Shown here: in pieces, positions 59,195 to 64,000 of the stretch
Numbering within the stretch: position 1 is the stretch's first letter
Layout of the letters: the number at the start of each line of letters is the position of its first letter
Assembly: GCA_020692215.1 (NCBI GenBank)
Contig: JAIMKW010000002.1
Coordinates: 248,001-312,000 of the forward strand
Source of the DNA: Sandarakinorhabdus sp.
GTDB lineage: Bacteria > Pseudomonadota > Alphaproteobacteria > Sphingomonadales > Sphingomonadaceae
Length of the DNA stretch: 64,000 nucleotides
Direction: 5' to 3'
Translations under genes and position numbers: made by a program
The notes under the pieces: model-generated
Database searches by the model: none
The model's input: only the letters and a program-made list of their open reading frames with translations
Told to the model about the DNA's origin: nothing

Positions 59195-60318
59195 TGCGCG
59201 TCATTCTCGTCCTCATCGCGATGGCGCTGTGCTTTCTGGCACCCGGGCTGTTGGCCCCTGCCCTCGCGCAAATACCTGCAGAGCGGGTCAAGGATCTGGC
59301 GCGCTTTCAGGGTGTCAGGGCCAACAGTCTCGTCGGCTATGGAATTGTCGTAGGGCTTCCGGGCACCGGCGATGACAATCTGGCCTATACGGTGCAATCG
59401 ATGCGCTCGGCTGCGTCTGCACTGGGCGTGCAACTTCCCCCTGGCGTAAACCCGGCGCTGAAGAATGCCGCAGCCGTCATGGTTACGGCCGAGCTTCCCG
59501 CCTTTGCCAAACCCGGTCAGCGTATCGATGTCACGATTTCGGCACTAGGTCGTGCCAAATCGCTGCGGGGTGGCACACTGCTGATGGCGCCGCTGAAAGG
59601 CGTCGATGGTGAAACCTATGCGCTTGCACAGGGCAACCTTTCGGTCGGCGGTTTCGGGGCAGAGGGCGCTGATGGCTCCAGGATCGTCGTGAACACGCCA
59701 ACGTCTGGCCGCATACCCGGCGGCGCGATGGTCGAGCGCAGCGTCGCATCCCCGTTTGCCGAAGAAAACACACTGATCCTTGATCTTGCAACGCCCAGCT
59801 TTTCTACGGCCCAGGCCATGGCCGATGCCATCAATGCAGATCAGGGCCGGCTTGTTGCGCGCGCCCTCGATGCTGTTTCGGTGTCGGTAGAGGCCGGAGG
59901 AACAGCTGCGGCGCGCGTGGCCCTTGCCGCCCGGCTCGAAACGATAACGGTTGTGCCCGGCGCCCCGCCGGCGCGAGTGATCGTGAACGCCCGCACAGGC
60001 ACCGTGGTTATCGGTGGAAATGTCAGGATCCTTCCTGCCGCCGTGGCGCATGGAAATCTTTCGGTCACGATTTCCGAAGATGTTCAGGTTTCCCAGCCCG
60101 CGGCGTTCGCCAGGCGCGGTGAAACCGCTGTTACACCAAGATCGGATGTCGCCGCGGCGCAGGAGCAGGCCCGAATGGCGCTGTTCGCGCCCGGCGTCCG
60201 GCTGGCGGACATCGTGGATGCCGTAAACGCACTGGGGGCGGCACCGGGTGACCTGGTCGCAATCCTGGAAGCCCTGAAGGAAGCCGGCGCGCTGCGCGCT
60301 GAACTGGTGGTGATCTGA
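59194..60318 (+). CDS. flgI: Flagellar P-ring protein FlgI
   Basis: Periplasmic P ring, 374 residues. A signal peptide ends near ALAQ, followed by the family's ERVKDLARFQGVRANSLVGYG and GTGDDNLAYTVQSM (within the well-conserved first 60 mature residues). The C-terminal DIVDAVNALGAAPGDLVAILEALK is typical. It needs FlgA, encoded divergently nearby. Confidence 0.95.
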   Translation: MRVILVLIAMALCFLAPGLLAPALAQIPAERVKDLARFQGVRANSLVGYGIVVGLPGTGDDNLAYTVQSMRSAASALGVQLPPGVNPALKNAAAVMVTAELPAFAKPGQRIDVTISALGRAKSLRGGTLLMAPLKGVDGETYALAQGNLSVGGFGAEGADGSRIVVNTPTSGRIPGGAMVERSVASPFAEENTLILDLATPSFSTAQAMADAINADQGRLVARALDAVSVSVEAGGTAAARVALAARLETITVVPGAPPARVIVNARTGTVVIGGNVRILPAAVAHGNLSVTISEDVQVSQPAAFARRGETAVTPRSDVAAAQEQARMALFAPGVRLADIVDAVNALGAAPGDLVAILEALKEAGALRAELVVI

Positions 60319-60554
60319 TGGGCATTCCGATCACGCGCGCTGGCCCTGCCGTGCTTTCAGCTGACCAAGCCGCGCTGAAACAGGCAGGGCAGGAGTTCGA
60401 AGCGCTCCTTCTGGAAAAGCTGCTGCAATCGTCACGCGGTTCGCAAATCGGCCCGGCAGCAGATTGGCGCGCCATGGCTGATCGCCAACTCGCCCGGGAC
60501 CTGGCTGGCGCGAGCCCGCTGGGCGTCGCCAAACTGCTGGAGCCCAAACCATGA
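60318..60554 (+). CDS. flgJ: Rod-binding protein FlgJ (N-terminal domain only)
   Basis: A 78-residue protein with only the rod-binding domain (QEFEALLLEKLLQSS, ADWRAMADRQLARDLA). The muramidase domain of enteric FlgJ is absent. The transglycosylase next to flhA probably supplies that activity. Start and stop both overlap neighbours: one base with flgI, four with flgK. Confidence 0.9.
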   Translation: MGIPITRAGPAVLSADQAALKQAGQEFEALLLEKLLQSSRGSQIGPAADWRAMADRQLARDLAGASPLGVAKLLEPKP

Positions 60555-62404
60555 GCGACCTCCTTTCAATCGCCCAGTCCGGTGTCAGGGCCTACGCCAA
60601 GGCGCTGGATGTCGTCGCCGACAATGTCGCCAATGCTGCAACACCCGGCCACGTCCGGCGGACAACGACTCTTTCGCCCGCCATCCTGAGTGGCGGTCAG
60701 CCGCCGCTCGAGCTGGACCCTGTCGGCGGAAGTGGCGTGCGGTTGACAAGTGTCGGCCGCGCCATTGATCTGTTGCGTGCAGAAACAGTTCGCCGCGCCG
60801 AAGGCACTGTCAGCGCGCTGGACGCGACGGATCGCTGGCTGACGGCAATCCAGTCTGCGCTCACCGGCCCCAACGCAATTCAAGCGCCGATGTCCGAAAT
60901 GTTCGCCAGCCTGTCCGATCTTGCCAACGATCCAGCCAATCCCGCTGTTCGCCAGACGTTCCTGGCAAAAGCACAGTCCCTGACCGACCGCTTCAACGTC
61001 AGCGCCGCCGACCTCGCCCGGATCGACACCGATCTGGCGCTTGAAGGCGCAACGGAAGGCAGCCGGCTCAACGGCCTCAGCCAGGGCCTCGCTGCCGTAA
61101 ATGCACAGCTCCGCCGCGCGACCTCTGGCAGTGGTGCAAGTGTCTCGCTGGCTGACGAGCGAGACCGTATCCTGGCGCAAATGTCGACCATCGTCAGCTT
61201 CGATGTTCGCTTCGATGGCAGAGGGCAGGCCAGCGTCCGCGTGCCCGATGCTGGCGGCCCCTTGCTGGTGGATGGCCAGACAGCGCAATCCGTTCGCGTC
61301 GTCCAGACGGGCTTTGGCCTGACGCTGCGGATCGGCCCCACCGGCAACGATGAAGCCGCGGCGCTGACTGGTGGGACCCTTGCCGGGCTCTCTGCGGCCC
61401 GGGTTGTTCTCAACCAATCCCGCGATCGCCTCGACGCGCTCGCCGACAGGACAGCCGCTGATTTCAACCGCGTGCATCAGGAGGGCATGGATTTCAGCGG
61501 AAATGACGGCGGCCTGTTGTTCAGCACACACAAGCCCGTCGTGACCGCAGCGGGCGCGAATGGCGGGACTGCTCGGATCCGCACCGATCTTGCCGATGGT
61601 GCAAATCCGGGACCGATGACCTTGTCGTTCGATGGAACAGACTGGACCCTCGCTATCGACGGCGGCGGCCCAACCATAACGGGTGCCTTGCCGTTGACAC
61701 TGGATGGGCTGACAGTTGAAGCGCCCGGATCACCGCGCAACGGCGATGTCTATCGTATCCGAATGGGCGGCGGAGCAGCCGGCATCGGCTTGCGCACCGT
61801 GTCCCCCCAAGACGTGGCTGCGGCGCCGCGATGGAGCACGGACCCGTTGCCAGGGAATACCGGCAGCGGCCGCGTAGAGCTGCGCATCGGAAGCCCCTTC
61901 CCTGTTCCCGCAACGCCGCCCTTTTCGGTAACAGCGCTTCCCGGCGGCTTGTTTGAGCTGACAGACAGCCTTGCAACCGCCTTGGCAACCGGCGCTGCGG
62001 GCGACTGGCTGGTGGGCGACGGTTTCGCTGCACGGATCCAGGGCAGCGCTGCGGAGGGAGACCGGTTCGCCATTGAACGGACAGGGCCTTCCGATGGTGG
62101 AAACCAGAACAGCCTGGCACTGCTTGCGCTGCGGGATTCGGGCGGCCCCGAAGGCAGTTTTGGCGATGCGCAGGACAGGATGATCACCAGCGTATCCGTG
62201 CCGCTTTCCGAAGCCCGCGCGCGCGAGGATGTCGCCCGCATAAACCGCGACACGGCAGCAGAAGCGCTCAACGAGTCCTCGGGCGTCGACCTCAACACCG
62301 AGGCAGCCGAGATGCTTCGCTTGCAGCAGGCCTATCAGGCCAATGCGCGGATCATCCAGACGGCCCGGGAAACATTCGACTCCATCCTTGCCGCAACCCG
62401 CTAG
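60551..62404 (+). CDS. flgK: Hook-filament junction protein FlgK
   Basis: Hook-associated protein 1, 617 residues. N-terminal DNVANAATPGHVRRTTTL and the LSDLANDPANPAVRQTFL segment, and C-terminal SGVDLNTEAAEMLRLQQAYQANARII, are typical. The C-terminal residues form the filament-seating helix. It precedes flgL by ten bases. Confidence 0.95.
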   Translation: MSDLLSIAQSGVRAYAKALDVVADNVANAATPGHVRRTTTLSPAILSGGQPPLELDPVGGSGVRLTSVGRAIDLLRAETVRRAEGTVSALDATDRWLTAIQSALTGPNAIQAPMSEMFASLSDLANDPANPAVRQTFLAKAQSLTDRFNVSAADLARIDTDLALEGATEGSRLNGLSQGLAAVNAQLRRATSGSGASVSLADERDRILAQMSTIVSFDVRFDGRGQASVRVPDAGGPLLVDGQTAQSVRVVQTGFGLTLRIGPTGNDEAAALTGGTLAGLSAARVVLNQSRDRLDALADRTAADFNRVHQEGMDFSGNDGGLLFSTHKPVVTAAGANGGTARIRTDLADGANPGPMTLSFDGTDWTLAIDGGGPTITGALPLTLDGLTVEAPGSPRNGDVYRIRMGGGAAGIGLRTVSPQDVAAAPRWSTDPLPGNTGSGRVELRIGSPFPVPATPPFSVTALPGGLFELTDSLATALATGAAGDWLVGDGFAARIQGSAAEGDRFAIERTGPSDGGNQNSLALLALRDSGGPEGSFGDAQDRMITSVSVPLSEARAREDVARINRDTAAEALNESSGVDLNTEAAEMLRLQQAYQANARIIQTARETFDSILAATR

Positions 62405-62414
62405 GAACCAGCCC

Positions 62415-63329
62415 ATGCCATCACCCGTCTATGTGAACAGCCGCAGCCCCATCCCGGTCCAGTCCGACCGGATGGGGCGTCTTGAAGACAGGTTGGCCCA
62501 GCTCGACAAACAGATCTCGACCGGCAAGCGCCTGACCGAGCCAGCCGAGGACCCGGCAGCTGCAAACCGCGCCGCCATGCTGGCGCGCCTCGACAGCCAG
62601 CTGGTTGCCGAGGAACGCAGCCTGCAGCGTGCAACCAGCCGGCTGGCGCTGGCCGAAACAGCGATCGAAAATAGCGGTGAAGCGCTGTTGCGCGCGCGCG
62701 AACTGGCGCTGGCGGCAGCAAATGGCACCTTTTCAGCCGATGACAGGCTGGTTTTTGCGCGGGAAGTGCAGATTCTGCGGGCACAACTGATCGACAGCGC
62801 CAATGCCCGGGATGAAAGCGGGCGCTTTCTGTTCGCGGGCAGCCGCAATGCTGAACCGCCCTATGCGGCAGACATCGACGGTGTGGTTCAGTGGCGCGGC
62901 TTTTCGCAGGCACCGGGTGCCGAAGCTGCCGGAATCGGCACAGCAACACCCCCCCGTGGCCCTGAGGCCTTTGGAGATGCCGCCAGCGGCACCTTCGCGC
63001 AGCTGAAGGCATTGGAGGAAGCCCTGGCTGAGCCGGACGCGGAGCTTCGCAACCCGGCAATCGCTGCCGTGCTGGATGGCCTGGGAACCAGCTACAACCG
63101 CCTGACAGCCGCCCAGGCAAGCCTCGGCGCCGGCCTTGCACGGCTGGAAGGCGAAGGAACGCGCATCGCTGCGGCGCGCCTCGACACCGCCGAAGCCCTC
63201 GCAGCTGTAACAGGGCTGGACCTGACGGCCGCCTTTGCCGAAATGCAGGCGCTACAACTCACCCTTTCAGCAGCGCAGGCCAGCTTTTCGCGAATCTACG
63301 GCAACAGCCTGTTCGACCGGCTGGGCTGA
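62415..63329 (+). CDS. flgL: Hook-filament junction protein FlgL
   Basis: Hook-associated protein 3, 304 residues. The N-terminal flagellin-like part (LEDRLAQLDKQISTGKRLTEPAEDPAAANRAA, e.g. QISTGKRL) and the C-terminal helix AEMQALQLTLSAAQASFSRI are conserved. The start at 62415 has an AGGAACCAGCCC leader. It ends the flg operon 86 bases before motA. Confidence 0.93.
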   Translation: MPSPVYVNSRSPIPVQSDRMGRLEDRLAQLDKQISTGKRLTEPAEDPAAANRAAMLARLDSQLVAEERSLQRATSRLALAETAIENSGEALLRARELALAAANGTFSADDRLVFAREVQILRAQLIDSANARDESGRFLFAGSRNAEPPYAADIDGVVQWRGFSQAPGAEAAGIGTATPPRGPEAFGDAASGTFAQLKALEEALAEPDAELRNPAIAAVLDGLGTSYNRLTAAQASLGAGLARLEGEGTRIAAARLDTAEALAAVTGLDLTAAFAEMQALQLTLSAAQASFSRIYGNSLFDRLG

Positions 63330-63340
63330 CTAGCCAGCGC

Positions 63341-63367
63341 TTAAACTAGGGTGCGGCTGCCCGTTCT
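63341..63367 (+). promoter_or_regulatory. Sigma-28-type promoter of motA
   Basis: TTAA (63341-63344), 15 bases, then CCCGTTCT (63360-63367), the same form as at fliC and flgM but the weakest of the three. It lies 49 bases before the motA ATG. Confidence 0.55.
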
Positions 63368-63415
63368 CAGAAGCCGGAGGCATAATCCTTCCAGCCCATG
63401 AGGAGCCAAGCCAGC

Positions 63416-64000
63416 ATGATGGCCATTATCGGAGTCGTCGTGCTGCTCGTGATGGTGTTCGGCGGATTTGCGCTGGCTGGCGGGCATCTCATGCCCGTTC
63501 TCACCGCCCTCCCGTTCGAAATGATCATCATCGGGGGGGCGGCCGTTGGCGCCATGATCATTTCCAACGATCCCAAATCCTTGAAGCAGATAGGGGGCGG
63601 AGTGGCGCGAATCTTCAAGGGCCCCCGCTTCAAGAAGCAGGATTATCTGTCGGCCATCTTCCTGACGGTTCGGCTGATGCGGCTTCTGAAAGCCGAGGGC
63701 ACTGTTGCCGTGGAACCCCATGTGGAGCAGCCCGAATCGTCTTCGATCTGGGCCGACTATCCGGCCCTGAAGGCTGATCCCTTCTTCGTGCATTTTGTGT
63801 GCGACACCCTGCGATTGCTGGTTGTCAGCACCGGCACCGTAAGCTCGGTTGCCATAGAAGATGTGCTCGATACCGCAATCGAGACTCATCACAATGATGC
63901 GATCCGGCCGGCAGAGCAGTTGCAGACATTGGGCGACGCCCTGCCCGCCCTTGGCATCGTTGCCGCCGTATTAGGGGTTGTGAAAACCATGGGATCCATC
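63416..64000 (+). CDS. motA: Flagellar motor stator protein MotA (3' end outside window)
   Basis: The proton-channel stator subunit; 195 codons are visible. The N-terminal membrane helices (MMAIIGVVVLLVMVFGGF and MIIIGGAAVGAMIISN) are separated by LAGGHLMPVL. AGG/GGAAVGAMIISNDP matches the family, and the window ends just in the third helix, ALGIVAAVLGVVKTMGSI. The ATG at 63416 follows AGGAG by 11 bases; the next codon is also ATG. motB is expected downstream outside the window. Confidence 0.94.
   Translation, partial: MMAIIGVVVLLVMVFGGFALAGGHLMPVLTALPFEMIIIGGAAVGAMIISNDPKSLKQIGGGVARIFKGPRFKKQDYLSAIFLTVRLMRLLKAEGTVAVEPHVEQPESSSIWADYPALKADPFFVHFVCDTLRLLVVSTGTVSSVAIEDVLDTAIETHHNDAIRPAEQLQTLGDALPALGIVAAVLGVVKTMGSI

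Overview
The window is a GC-rich, densely coded stretch of an alphaproteobacterial chromosome, most likely a member of Sphingomonadales. The assignment rests on gene content and order: dusB-ntrB-ntrC-ntrY-ntrX-hfq-hflX-mazG, fused ispDF, DUF2794, a pgsA-moaD-moaE run, and a flagellar cluster with a free rod-binding FlgJ. I saw no tRNA, rRNA, CRISPR array, insertion sequence or prophage. Almost everything is core metabolism, regulation and motility, and I found no clearly new multi-gene system. The noteworthy signals are regulatory or concern odd versions of known genes.

Layout. 1-3.3 kb: an SDR oxidoreductase cut by the left edge, purF, then divergent hisI and a small NAD-binding protein. 3.4-10.3 kb: a MerR regulator with a candidate operator heads a beta-oxidation operon (acyl-CoA dehydrogenase, thiolase, hydratase/dehydrogenase, flavin oxidoreductase). 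10.3-20.1 kb: DUF2794 and cysE, a TSUP permease broken by two frameshifts, a secreted cyclophilin, oxyR, a sphingomyelinase-like secreted phosphodiesterase, panE, a quinone oxidoreductase, a tightly overlapping pgsA-moaD-moaE-GST operon, and a nitroreductase. 20.3-26.9 kb: katG, lipA-COQ10-like, pncC-ispDF, dusB. 26.9-35.8 kb: the two nitrogen two-component pairs, hfq, hflX and mazG. 35.9-41.3 kb: a holB-metG-tatD-MBL-small membrane protein run on the minus strand, with an inserted plus-strand Ca2+/cation antiporter. 41.3-46.1 kb: TPP riboswitch-thiC, a small ion channel, clpX, clpP.

46.4-64 kb is flagellar: a lytic transglycosylase, flhA and fliA; then flagellin (minus), an RluA-type pseudouridine synthase, flgM and flgA (minus), the flgBCDEFGHIJKL operon, and motA cut by the right edge. 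The promoters form a readable hierarchy. Divergent sigma-54 sites sit in front of flgA and flgB with a palindrome between them. Three sites with the shared form TTAA-N15-nCCGT sit in front of fliC, flgM and motA and look like the FliA (sigma-28) class. FlgM is expected to hold FliA until the hook, built from the flg operon, is complete.

Starts were chosen by reading family N-termini, overlaps and Shine-Dalgarno sequences by eye. Functions come from recognised motifs, not from database searches.
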